A DNA stretch of 34,359 bases from Phallusia fumigata (Eukaryota > Chordata > Ascidiacea > Phlebobranchia > Ascidiidae): positions 1 to 34,359 of the forward strand of contig QXVZ01022271.1 of assembly GCA_008931825.1 (NCBI GenBank), written 5' to 3'. Of the stretch, positions 12,101 to 21,597 are shown piece after piece (the first letter of the stretch is position 1; each line of letters begins with the position of its first letter). A program made the translations under genes and the position numbers. The notes beneath the pieces are model-generated. The model was not told where the DNA came from. It worked only from the letters and a program-made list of their open reading frames with translations, and did no database searches.

Positions 12101-15100
12101 AAATTTTGTATTACAGGCACCAACCACAGTGTCAAGTTTATGCTGAAATCGGGTTCCCTGCTGGCACCAGGACGTTTTTACATCACTGTATTTAACCCGG
12201 ACATGCCAAAAACCAAACTCCGTCGTCGTTCCACCATTCCTGTCATCCGGTACAATCTTAGGGTGTGGGGGTCTGATTGTTACCACTGGTCTGTCGACCG
12301 AAACATATGGGACAACAGTGATTGCAAAGTACGTAAAGTATTTTTCATTTTTTAAATGCGAATTTGTGTTGAGGTAGTTTTGGCTATTGTGAATAAAGCC
12401 CCGGGACATCAAAAAGTAAACATGCTATTTTAGATATTGAACACATCAACGTTTGAACAAACCATTTGCTCGACCACCCATCTGTCTACGTACTCAAGCT
12501 CGTTTAAAAACATCGAAACCATTTTGCTTATGAGAGATTTCATCCTGATGACCCAACCAACTGCACTTTCTCCATGTTTGACAGTAAGTTACTATTGCCT
12601 TATTGATATGTTACTGATTAAATTTGTGTTCAATGCATTAAAGAAACGTTTTGACCCGATTTCAATGTTTAGGTGGTTGTATCGGTTGTTTGTTTCTTCC
12701 TTACTTTCCTCGCCATACATCGCTTCGTTTTGCGTCGCCCGGACACTACCTCAGATTACGATGAAATAACTGGAATGATGAAGCCTCCAGGGTTAGGAAG
12801 TTGGCTAAAGTGGATGTTCGGAGCAGATGACAGGGGGGCTAGTGGAAGGGTCCCGATTGTTCTTAAAGACAACAGACCAGATCATAAGCAGGTAAAACCC
12901 ACGGTTTAGCAGGTAAAACTCATTTACTCCGCAAAAAGTATACTGACTACAACTAGTACAAGGAAACTTAAGTTTAGCATCTTAATAATACTTTCGCTTG
13001 CAGATATTTGAGGTTACGGTTCACACTGCAAACTGGCCCGGCAGCGGAACCTCGTCGATGGTTAACATGCTTATGTATGGTGTGGAAGGGAAATACGAGG
13101 CCCGCGAGCTTTGTGCTCCTTCGGAGTATGACACCTATTCGCCAAATTTACGGTCTCCGACCAATTCGTGTCTCTTTAAGACAGGTCAGTGTAAATTTTT
13201 AAAAACTTGTTCTAAACTTTTAAATGACCGACGTGCTTGATATGCAGGATCTATCAAAACCTTTATCGTAACCTTCAAAAAGAACCTTGGGTCACTATGG
13301 AAGGTTTGCTTCTGGCACGACCACAGCGGCCCGCGACCTCGCTGGCTCCTGGATTACGTCATCATTCGTGACGTCACTTCGGGTGAGCGTTGGTTTTTCC
13401 CGTGTGATACGTGGTTGGCGCTGGATCGCGGTTCGAATCGGATCAGTCGCGAGCTTAGAGCGATGGAAAGCAAACCGTCGGTACTGAGACATCTTGCAGT
13501 GCGGGCAAAGAACATGATTCTCGACTACCACAGGTATATTACACATATTTTGCCATTTGAGATACAAAGTTCGAAGTTTTGCATTGGTTGGTAGTTGGTA
13601 GTATAGATTTATGTTCAGCATCTTCAACAACTTTAGCGTATATGATTTTTAAACACTTCGATTTTGTTTTTTGTTGCAGTATGATTTCTATCCTGGCATG
13701 TGCTCGCTGGGGAGTTTTAACAAGAGCTCAGCGAATTGTTCACATCATGTGTCTTTGTATGGTGATTTTCACTCTGGCGTCTGTCAAAACAATCCTCGAA
13801 GAATCGGAAATCTATGCATACGGTAACTTCAAAAGAGATACTTACACTCCAAGACATTACACAAGCGCACCCTTATACAATTTCTGTTTCATATTTAGAC
13901 GTTTCTTGCTTCAGCGGTGAAAATTTGCTGTGGGGTTTTATTATTGGGGCAGCTTCCTCCGCCATATTGCTTCCCGCTCAACTCATTTTCAGGTAAATAT
14001 AGTGCATATATTATATTCATTTCAGTTATATTTATAGGACGTACGTTTACTCATTTCCGAAACATTTCAGATATACAAAACAGGACGACCGGATATCTGT
14101 AATGATGGAGGACAGCACGAGCAACAGCGCTGCGTCACCCACCACCAACATGTCACGTGTCTCGTTGCCAAACAAATCCAGCAGAGATCTCTACAGTGGC
14201 CACGGTAGGCATTAAATAACAGCTGGTTTACAGTCACTTAAACAACACTTGCAAGCATATTTAACATTTAGGCGGTCTGCATAAGACGGCGACGGTCACA
14301 CACAATTTCGCAGAACTGGACGAGATCCTAAGTGAGGAACAGGAAATGCCGAATAAGTTTGTTGCCGACTGGCTCCAGCGTAAGGAATGGGCCACAACCA
14401 GTAGGCAAAGCATTAACAATGGTAAGGCACTGCAGATCAGTGCGTACCGATACCATTCTAAACACCTGTTTTGTAATCAGAAATCAACGATCCGTCCTCG
14501 ACCTACCTTCCAGGCAGCGTAACAAGTCTGGATACAAGCGTTAGTTCGTATGATGAGGAGATAGCGCGATGTATGGCCCACGATACATCAGCTTCTACCT
14601 GCCCTACCCACACGAGAAGTAATAATGGTAAGTAAACCAACAGACTTGTGCTCTACATCCATGAGACAGTTTAATGGTGGCGATTTATGTTTCTAGAGAG
14701 ATATGCCCATAGTGAAAAGAAGGATGGCGCAAACTCGACGTTTTTCCACGATTCTGTATTGGACCAATCATTTATATCTGTTGGAAAAAGTGTTCCTTCA
14801 ATATACGTTGATGCAGCGCACAATGACGAGTAAGTTTCTCACAAACTAAGAGTCTTCAGTTACTTATTTTTTTTGTTGGAATATAAGGTACTATTGAAAA
14901 TGATGTTTTGTAAGCAATTACCGTGGATTTTGTTACAACTAAACAAACTTTCAAACTGCGGGAAATCTGGTAATAGTGCAGTGCAAAAAATTAACCAACC
15001 TCCACAATTCACGATCACAATATTTTGTGCACGGTGAAATCGATATTTCCGCCAGCAATTAAACAACATGAATCTCACAGAATACAAGAAGCGGATGATT

Positions 15101-18100
15101 CGGCAGACAAACCTTCTCTATTCGCGATGGATGGTCCTGAGTTAGTCCCGTGCGAAAAACTGGATCCAACACAACAAGCAAACACTGCACCTTTGCCTCG
15201 CCAATGCGGCTTTATAGCCTGGGCTTACTACATCGCAACATTGTTGATCTGCGCACTCTGTACAGTGTATGGAGCTGAGAAGTATTTAGTGGACACTGAC
15301 TTCGATAGATGGATCGAGACTTCATGCTTTGCGCTATTCTGGACCGTGGTCGTTATTGAGATCTTGTTTGTATTCGTTTCCACGTTTGTGGCAACTTTGC
15401 GTAGCTTTTTGTTCGGTAGTGAGCAAAGCACTCTTGAAGAACTCTTTCCAACCGTTGACTCGGCGCCGGTTGACGACTTCGCTTACAAATATTACAGTAA
15501 GTACAGCAAAACAAAAAGCATTTGAAACTCTCATAATAACCGTTTATGTAATCTGCAGGTGAATATGGAGTGGTTAGCGATGCGGATAGCGACACGATTA
15601 CGGACTCTGAGATGAAAATGCGCCTATCGGAACGGCGTCGCTCAAGATACCTCCGCAACATGTTACCACCGTACGACGACAAGGGCAAGTGGAGGAACAA
15701 ACACCATCCTTTGCGCAAAGCAGCAAAGCAACTGCGTCGATCTGCAGCGGCAAAGAAAGCCCTAATCACGTGGTGCGGTCTTCTCTTTCTGTCCTTGGTT
15801 TTGGTAGTAATTACAGTTTCACAAGACGCTGGAAATCAGGGAAGGTACGGACATAAAAGTCACGTGACAAACCTCTTTCACGGTCGGTTCTGCCTCGCTC
15901 AGGGCTACCTACTTTCTAGTAATTGTTCCTACAATGCATCTCAGCCAAATTTTCCGGATATAGCCGATCAGGTACAATGGAAAGACTGGTTTAAACGCTC
16001 GCTCCTCTACAGAACAGAAAACTCCACATCGAACCATGAGACCTCTGTGTTGCTTGGCTCTGTAAGGATAACCCTTTACCGCCGCCACGTGGACAATAAA
16101 TGCGATCACTTGACCGAAAGAATGAAAAGGATTTTAAACATGTCCCTTTGTAAACCTAGCGCTCAAAACCAGACGATCTTTTACACGCATCCAGCATCCA
16201 ACACAAAATACGAAATTCAAAGCACCTTGCATCTCGATCTGCTCCGACCCCTTTCCTTTAAGAACGTAACTATTGTGGGTGACGCCGTGAAATTAGATTT
16301 GCTCGTGTATAACACGATGACGAAACATTACACAACTGTGGAAGCGTTTACCGAATTTCCATGGGGAGTTCACCCTTATCGCAACCGACTGCAAGTTAAC
16401 TCAGTCAACCTTGAAATGACGAACGCAAATGCTCGAAACGCTCTTACGTTTTGTCACGCTTTATTAGTTGTATGGGTGGCTTGGAGCGCAGTAAAACAGT
16501 TCATTAATTTCATCACTAGCAGAGCTGTTTCTAAAGAGCAAAGAGAGGAGTTAGCTAAACGTTCGTTGCTGCCTACTCATGTGTTTATGAAAGTGCTCAG
16601 CTTCGCCGTTTGGCTCGTAATCGTGCTGTATCTTCTTTCCTCAACCATCCTCAGAGCGAACTTGCTCCAGACGGCAGATTACTTCACAATGACTGGCCAC
16701 GCTGGTCGAAACTACGACGAATTTCTGCAAGCAATTTTCACAAGTGAAATAGTTTCGCGACAGCTTTTGGCCGCCTGGACGGTGCTGGTGGTTGTGCAGT
16801 GTATTAATCTCATTGTTTCGTGGCACGGTTCCGGAAGCAAATTCACCAGGGCGCTTTCGGCTCTGTGTGGATCCGTAAAGTCCGACGGGGCTCCCATATA
16901 CATCCTGTTTGCCGTGTTTTTGTTTATTCTAAGCGCGGTCGGCTACCTCTTCTTCGGTAGCACTTTGTTTTACCACGCCACTGCCAGCAAGGCGTTAATG
17001 CAAACTACCAGTTGGTCGGCTGGCGTCACTAAAACTGTTACGGGAAAATCGAAGCTAGAAGAAGCAAAGAAGCGATCTGGAATCCTGCTCAGCATCTTTT
17101 ACTTCGGCTTTGTTTTTATCATCATGCGAGTGATAATGAAGGGTTTTATCGTGTCTTCATTTCAGCGAAAACTCTGTTGCACAAAACGGGGTAAAAAGAA
17201 CAAGGCTGGTAATCTTTACACAAAAGCTAGCAAAAAGGGAAAAACATTCTCATCAGGTAGTACAACAAAAAGTGAGACTCAACGTGCTACGCCTTCAACC
17301 AACCGATATGTGCCATTCGGGGACATGTTCCAGACAGCCTGGCAAGAACTCTCCAATGGTTTAAAAATTTTTGTCGGGACAGTGTTCTGTGGTCATATTC
17401 CTGGCGCGTTTCAAACCATGGACCCGGAAACTTCATCCTACTCACAACAGTCGTCGAGTCGCGAATCCGTGCGGACGATCAGCGACCAGAAGTTCTACTT
17501 GGCCAACAGTAGCTTGGAAAAACGAAAGCTTGGCCCGCTTGAGGTCGGTGTTTCATCCCATGGCACCACTTCGGGGTTTGTGGAGGGAAGCACGTGGGGC
17601 GTCATCACCCCGGGGTCCGATGCGACGTCACTTCCTGCTTCAGATGCGTACGCTTTATCCGGTGAAGTTGCAATGTCAGAGGTGCGTTAATGTTGCATTT
17701 TCTGCTTGGTTACGAGTCAAAAAAACATTTTGTTAGGCAAGTTTGTAGTAGCAAAGTAGTATAATACTGAATTACTTTTACACAGGCTGAACTTCAGGTT
17801 CATGAGCTTTGCCAGCGCGCTACAGAGCTGATTGATGACGCAATGAGCAACATGGATGACTTTGATATATCGAATCCTGACGAGTTGACAAAAACAATGT
17901 AAGTTTACTGAGTGGAGTTTGCTACGAACGTTTTCTACACTAATACAATGCTTATTGTTTGTTTTATTAGCAGCCACAACTCGGAGAAATTTGGTCCGGA
18001 TAGTGAAATCTCCAAACTTTCTCGCCAACTTGCCGATTTTGTGCGCCGTCATGGCGACCTTGATGATGATGCAGATACGGTTGTAACGTCATCGACTCTG

Positions 18101-19490
18101 GCTCAGGACATCAACTCTCCATGGTCGTTTGTGAACGACAACTATTACCAAACAAATGGTTCCAAAACTGACCTTGTACCCTCGAACACAATGTCTAAAA
18201 CTTCTTTACGATTCGGATCCGAAGCTCTTCTTTATTCAGAGAAACCACTCTCCAGGTATTTGCAAAATAAGCGGTACAATGTTGTACGAGTGCATTAAAA
18301 TCACTCTTTAAATTTTCTTTTAAGCTCGTCCAAGTCGAACATTTCTGCGAGTCAAGAAACAATAGACTTAAATGGACCTTCAAACACATTTGCCCAAAAT
18401 CTAGTAGCAAAACTGCCAACTAAAGGCACGCACGACAGTTCTCAAGCCGTTGGTCAACCCAAAGACATCTTGCCAAAGAATGAGTCTTGTAATGACACAG
18501 CAGAAGAACAACAGAGCCTGACCACCTTTAACTTAGCTTGTCACGATCGGAGACTAACTTTGCTGCGGCAAAAATTGGCAAGGCGGGCGGCGGGTGTGCA
18601 ACAGACCCCGGTTGAAACTTTGTCTTCTGTGTCAACTGAAAGCAAGAGAAGTGTCGAGGTATGTCACCACGTTGTAGCTTTTCTGTGGTGGTGCTTTTTT
18701 TGTACATTACGCTGACCACAAATTTCGGTTTACTAGGAAAGAAGTTCTGATGGTAGTGGCGGACGAGTCAACCTGTGGCAGGCTTTGATGAGGGCAAAAC
18801 ATCGACATAAAAATACCACAGTAACGCCCATGAAGGGTGAGTAATTCTTTTCCAGCGTAATACAAACGTTTGTGTTTCCGAAGTTTACTTTGTGATTTTG
18901 TTTCCTAGCGCGTCCCTTGCGTCGGTCGCAAACGATTTTCGTAAACGCCAAGAAACTTCCAGTTGGCAATTTCCTCCCCTCGTCAAACATTTCGGCGACT
19001 CAAAAGACTGGCGGAGATTCCGACCACGCCCCGAAATTTGCAGCAGCGTTCGCAGAAACCCAACAACAACAGCCAGAAGTTAATACGGTTTGTCAAACAC
19101 CAGCGTCAAACCGCCAACCAGATTTCTGCGAGGAAGAAAGGTAAGTTCAGTCATTTCAGTAAAGTGATATGTGTTGGTTGCTAAAGAACTGGTTGTGGAC
19201 CAGTTTTTCTTCATATTTTTCAATTTCATACACAGCTAGACAAGAAAAAACTGGCTCGCCGTAACTATATTAAGCTTTACAGTCTACAAGGTTTACTTGT
19301 TACGTATTTTCAAATGGTTTGTGGCATGCACTGAACTGTTTTTGTTGCTTTCAGAACAATTCCAGGTCTTGTCCCTGAAGACGAATCTCCGTCCAGCCAC
19401 CGAGCGACCGTTATTACCAGGCACACAGCCCTCATCCGCAATCGTTCGGTTCCAGCAACGTTTTCCCATTCCCACCATGAAAACTTTTAA
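1..19490 (+). CDS. PKD1: Polycystin-1 (PKD1-like), 5' partial, 66 exons
   Basis: This encodes a giant 11-pass membrane receptor/channel-like protein of the polycystin-1 family, which in animals partners polycystin-2, often at cilia. I joined 66 exons by GT-AG sites with phases agreeing throughout. They are: 1-39, 128-198, 329-425, 497-618, 685-792, 890-1116, 1186-1279, 1353-1529, 1605-1693, 1756-1983, 2108-2416, 2482-2666, 2841-2993, 3061-3186, 3252-3409, 3476-3681, 3746-3919, 3981-4116, 4184-4413, 4556-4915, 5000-5122, 5195-5384, 5678-5812, 5888-5995, 6099-6231, 6369-6566, 6697-6875, 7063-7273, 7348-7427, 7497-7651, 7786-7854, 7941-8015, 8090-8230, 8301-8405, 8478-8579, 8733-8926, 9201-9354, 9428-9600, 9693-9810, 9880-10000, 10086-10194, 10305-10593, 10721-10921, 11102-11400, 11503-11613, 11680-11807, 11886-12007, 12117-12328, 12434-12583, 12673-12891, 13004-13184, 13248-13533, 13680-13822, 13899-13992, 14071-14204, 14272-14421, 14481-14627, 14697-14829, 15081-15496, 15559-17681, 17786-17898, 17971-18255, 18325-18658, 18737-18836, 18909-19140, 19355-19490 (TAA). 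They total 12,900 nt. The 5' end and any N-terminal LRR/WSC/lectin domains are outside the window. Domain order fits PKD1 better than PKD1L1 or PKDREJ, but orthology needs a tree. Exons 1, 2, 6 and 9 are the least certain. Confidence 0.9.
6183..10000 (+). other. PKD1: REJ (receptor for egg jelly) module
   Basis: After the last PKD repeat the protein enters a REJ module with the expected landmarks. ECPLP opens it near 6180. LYVEASVDFDCP and IEYMWKV lie in exon 6369-6566. LVAVIDGGTERKVSR followed by LEIDASRSFDPD lies in 6697-6875. FSWQCHV, then SCFQDL, lie in 7063-7273. The paired CPNC and CKNC motifs with KYSWTISL lie in 7497-7651. After a long insert (7786 to about 9270) the fold resumes with LLEGRTYAITADV, then GSCSVVSKNDG, HVHCMGW and VYVHVTVYNSAGV up to about 9930. 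REJ modules occur in polycystin-1 and PKDREJ and precede the GAIN/GPS unit. They are named after sea urchin sperm receptors. The role here is inferred from family only. Confidence 0.8.
7786..8926 (+). other. PKD1: Low-complexity exon cassette inserted in REJ
   Basis: Six exons (7786-7854, 7941-8015, 8090-8230, 8301-8405, 8478-8579, 8733-8926), about 229 codons, interrupt the REJ fold between KYSWTISL and LLEGRTYAI. The encoded sequence is rich in D, S, Q, G, P and Y, for example DDYQQDDG and YGAYQSYGNDL. It has almost no cysteine or hydrophobic core and looks disordered. The first five exons are 69, 75, 141, 105 and 102 nt, all divisible by three and all flanked by phase-1 introns, so any could be skipped without a frameshift. 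Human polycystin-1 has only a short linker here, as I recall its sequence. No function is claimed. Confidence 0.75.
10086..12583 (+). other. PKD1: GAIN-like stalk preceding and including the GPS
   Basis: Exons 10086-12583 encode a helix-rich part (10305-10593, with repeated L/A and K/E/R) followed by beta-strand-rich sequence (ITILLP, PFPIVITLTD, RFYITVF). This is the layout of a GAIN domain that autoproteolyses polycystin-1 and adhesion GPCRs. Two arginine clusters stand out: four consecutive Arg before Ser at 10837-10851, and three Arg before Ser at about 12212-12226. Exon 11102-11400 contains a 39-nt segment with splice-like ends but is readable through. The domain call rests on position and secondary-structure impression. 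The GPS itself is clear. Confidence 0.65.
12278..12499 (+). other. PKD1: GPS autoproteolysis motif (HL^S)
   Basis: The motif spans exons 12117-12328 and 12434-12583. It opens with CYHW and continues through W and DNSDC. After the intron it has TICSTTHLSTYSSSF. Two Trp, four Cys and the His-Leu-Ser triad match the GPS consensus. Cleavage would fall between Leu (12482-12484) and Ser (12485-12487), giving an N-terminal fragment non-covalently attached to an 11-TM fragment. All residues known to be needed (His, Leu and a hydroxyl residue) are present, so cleavage is predicted but not shown. Confidence 0.85.
12673..12891 (+). other. PKD1: TM1 and first intracellular linker
   Basis: The exon starts directly with a hydrophobic helix (VVVSVVCFFLTFLAIHRFV, 12673-12729) followed by RR, the expected inside-positive end of TM1 of the 11-TM bundle. 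It continues with a charged linker containing DYDEITG and GSWLKWMFG, and ends one intron before the PLAT domain. This spacing (GPS, TM1, short linker, PLAT) is that of polycystin-1-type proteins. Confidence 0.85.
13004..13533 (+). other. PKD1: PLAT/LH2 domain
   Basis: Two exons (13004-13184, 13248-13533) encode a cytoplasmic PLAT (lipoxygenase homology) beta-sandwich. IFEVTVHTANWPGSGTSSMV opens it, followed by variable loops, FIVTFKKNLGSLWKVCFWHD, WLLDYVIIRDVTSGERWFFP and CDTWLALDRG. In polycystin-1 this domain binds phosphatidylserine and phosphoinositides and arrestin-type adaptors, and influences trafficking. The core strand motif W-x-L-D-x-V-x-I-x-D is intact. Confidence 0.9.
13680..15496 (+). 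other. PKD1: TM2-TM5 with long cytoplasmic loop
   Basis: Exon 13680-13822 carries TM2 (IVHIMCLCMVIFTLASV, about 13734-13785). Exon 13899-13992 carries TM3 (LLWGFIIGAASSAILLPAQL). Exons 14071-14829 encode a Ser/Thr/Asp-rich cytoplasmic loop of roughly 190 residues, including VADWLQRKEWA near 14355. Exon 15081-15496 carries TM4 (FIAWAYYIATLLICALCTVY) and TM5 (FALFWTVVVIEILFVFVSTF), then LEELFPTVDSAP. The order and topology match TM2-TM5 of polycystin-1, which precede the channel-like region. Confidence 0.85.
15559..17681 (+). other. PKD1: Polycystin (TOP) domain and six-TM channel-like region
   Basis: One 2123-nt exon encodes the whole TRP-like unit. S1 is about 15763-15825 (ALITWCGLLFLSLVLVVITV). 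The extracellular polycystin domain covers about 15826-16437. S2 is about 16440-16510, S3 about 16580-16650, S4 about 16755-16825, S5 about 16893-16970 (IYILFAVFLFILSAVGYLFF) and S6 about 17085-17160 (ILLSIFYFGFVFIIMRVIM). The extracellular domain has several NxS/T sequons and cysteines, as in PF20519/PF08016 proteins. The S5-S6 loop lacks the acidic selectivity-filter pattern of polycystin-2, in keeping with polycystin-1 not conducting alone. The exon ends with a Ser-rich cytoplasmic part. Being unsplit in an otherwise finely split gene is notable. Confidence 0.92.
17786..19490 (+). other. PKD1: Extended cytoplasmic C-terminal tail of polycystin-1
   Basis: Six exons (17786-17898, 17971-18255, 18325-18658, 18737-18836, 18909-19140, 19355-19490) encode about 400 residues after the channel exon. 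The tail starts with a short heptad-like helix (AELQVHELCQRATELI) that may be the counterpart of the coiled coil binding polycystin-2. It continues with acidic, Ser/Thr-rich and then basic sequence, including LTLLRQKLARRAAG near 18550 and a QQQQ run near 19066. Stop TAA is at 19488-19490. Counting the end of the preceding exon the cytoplasmic tail is about 570 residues, well above the roughly 200 of human polycystin-1. Splices are in frame, but no homology supports the last exons. Confidence 0.65.
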
Positions 19491-20549
19491 CTTGTATTCC
19501 ATTGTGCTCAGCCTTTGCCGCTGTATGTACCGCATTATTGTACGCTCGTTGTTATATTTATTTCGCCGCACAGGTATAAAAGTTTGGAACGCGCAAGCTC
19601 GCCTGGATTTTGAACGGACACATTTTAGAGGATGTATTTGTGAACAAAGCAAGGGCTTTTTAGGAACATAAAGCACGGCAAAAGAACAGTGGATTGCAGG
19701 AAAACTGTGCACAGGGAAAAGTACAGCACGAGATCAGTCTGATTAGTGCGAATGTGACAGTTTTGTAAAAAGCAGATAGGCAACCTAGTGGAATACGGCA
19801 ACAAAACGCCAAGAAACTGATCAAATTGTAATAGGAAACAGACACTTTGTTACATTGGAAATAAGACAAAAAACACGACTGGTAAAATTCCTGCAAAGCA
19901 AAAACGTATTGGCGAAGTACTGCTGACAACCGAAAGCAGCGATAACACGAAAAAGGTCAAAAGGCAACTTTGCAACACCTGACTGACATTACGTTGTACT
20001 ACCGCAAGTTTGCAACGTCGGGGGTCGGATGTCATGGCAACAAATCAGCTGACGGAATTTTGCTTAATACTACACCAAAAGATAGTAACCATCGTCCTTG
20101 TAGCTGTACAGGATTATGAACGGAACTCTAAAAAGTACAACGGTGTTAAGCAATGCGTCAAAAACCTTCGCCAGCATGATAAATTAATAACTTCACCATA
20201 GAGGGTGGCCTTCGCCATATTGCCATTCCATATATACTGTCAACCAATGTATAAAGTATATACATTCATGACAATATTTTACATTGGGTCCCATTGTTAA
20301 TTAAGATTTTAATGGCATGATTGTTTGAACGCATGGGTCCCCACACATGCAAAGTTAAAGATTAAGCATGGCGTCAAAAAATTAATTCCATACACTACAC
20401 TGGTGTGTTCTGCAACTGTGTGAATATCATCTAATTTAGACACAGAAAATGGTTGGTGATTTCAAAGGGGTACCAAAACGAAAAAGGTTTCAAATCACTG
20501 CAATAGTACATTAGGTCGCACAGCAAAAAAACATGTGGTATCAATAAAC
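19491..20549. other. Convergent intergenic spacer
   Basis: About 1.06 kb separates the two stop codons of the tail-to-tail genes. I see no ORF with coding character. There is no perfect AATAAA downstream of the plus-strand stop within the spacer, apart from one at 20542-20547, which is very close to the opposite gene. On the minus strand ATTAAA (TTTAAT at 20308-20313) lies about 240 nt past the EIF2AK4 stop and could be its polyadenylation signal, weakly. Both 3' UTRs must fit here, and they may overlap. A possible transposon terminus lies at 20451-20500. Confidence 0.5.
20451..20500 (-). mobile_element. Possible hAT-type terminal sequence
   Basis: Read on the minus strand, the segment begins CAGTGATTTGAAACCTTTTT and continues through GGTACCCC. 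This resembles the terminal ends of many animal hAT transposons (CAGTGNTT...AACCTTTTT...GTACCCC). No matching inverted terminus or target duplication was found in the spacer, so it is at best a solo or truncated end. Confidence 0.3.
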
Positions 20550-21597
20550 TTACAGCTGAGCGAAGCTGGCTTCCGATATTCGTTCAGCAATGTTGGAAAT
20601 ATATTTTTTGTACCGCGAGTTTTCCTGAGAGAATTTGGCCACTGACGTGTTGAACTCTTCCTCCGTGTTTCGAAGATCCAGCGAAGTCGCCATTGACTTC
20701 AGAACGTTAGATGGAAGGTCAACCTAAAATAGTGGCTACGTATTTGATCCCTTGTATTGAGTTATATAAGTGTAACATAAAATGTGGTAGCTTATTTTGA
20801 TTAAGATGCCAAAAAGTGCCATTCAACCAACGAGTCAAGGTTTAGTAAGTCAACAATCTTTGGCTTGAATCACAGACCAGCAATAGACAGAAACCAATAA
20901 TAAGTGCTGCCCTGTTTTGCAACACGAAGCAACAGCGGCTTCTGACATAACTTACTGCAAACGCGCAGACGCGGGTCTTATTGGAAATGTGAGCGAGCAA
21001 AGGCAGTGAAGAAAGTTTGGTCCGAATCTCATAGTCGAGTCGTCTGCGGACGTTAAAAGCCAACTTTTCCGTGGGAATAAGTTCGAGGTTGAGCTGCCGC
21101 GTTCCTCCGTGATGCGGTGCGCTGTTCTGAGATGCTTGTCCATCCGAAGCAGTTGAGGCAACTGTGCTGGACGGTTTGCTGTAAACATAATATCAATGGG
21201 TTGACGAAACTGGCGCCATCAATAAGCAACCACAATGTCCTATAAACTTAGTTGATGGACACAACAGACGGAAGTAGAACCTGTGAGCAAAAAAAACATA
21301 AATCCTAAAGCGTTGCATAGCAGAAGATGATGCCATCCAATGTTAGAACACACTCCAATAAAAATCAAAAACCCTAGAACATTCTAAAAAAGGCGCTTAC
21401 GTTGCACTGTTAGCGGACGTAGTGTCGTCCAAGTTACCGATTTTCCTGTTCAAATAATCAAGCAGCTGTTGCACAGGGACTTTGCGGTCATTTGACTTTC
21501 CGTTCATCTCGCCGGTGAAGGACTTCACAGTGGCCACCCCGCTTTCCTTCTCCGTTATATACACAAGGTGACTAATGCCCCGCTGCTGGGCAAACTC
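20550..21597 (-). other. EIF2AK4: GCN2 anticodon-like end and C-terminal domain
   Basis: Exon 21597-21401 ([29 protein letters not shown]) completes the anticodon-binding-like fold. Exons 21178-20956 ([20 protein letters not shown]) and 20723-20550 ([20 protein letters not shown]) form the C-terminal dimerisation/ribosome-association domain. The reading ends at TAA 20552-20550, about 20 residues before the position at which human GCN2 ends, and that TAA lies inside a GTAAGT donor-like sequence. A further 3' exon is possible but not identified. Confidence 0.85.

Noticed and set aside
15353..15769. Antisense 138-codon reading
   Set aside because: It runs opposite the polycystin TM4-TM5 and channel exons, whose sense frame has clear homology; the antisense frame has no family features.
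19293..19712. Antisense 139-codon and overlapping sense 124-codon readings
   Set aside because: They overlap the last PKD1 exon, which joins in phase to a stop at 19490; neither longer frame shows motifs.
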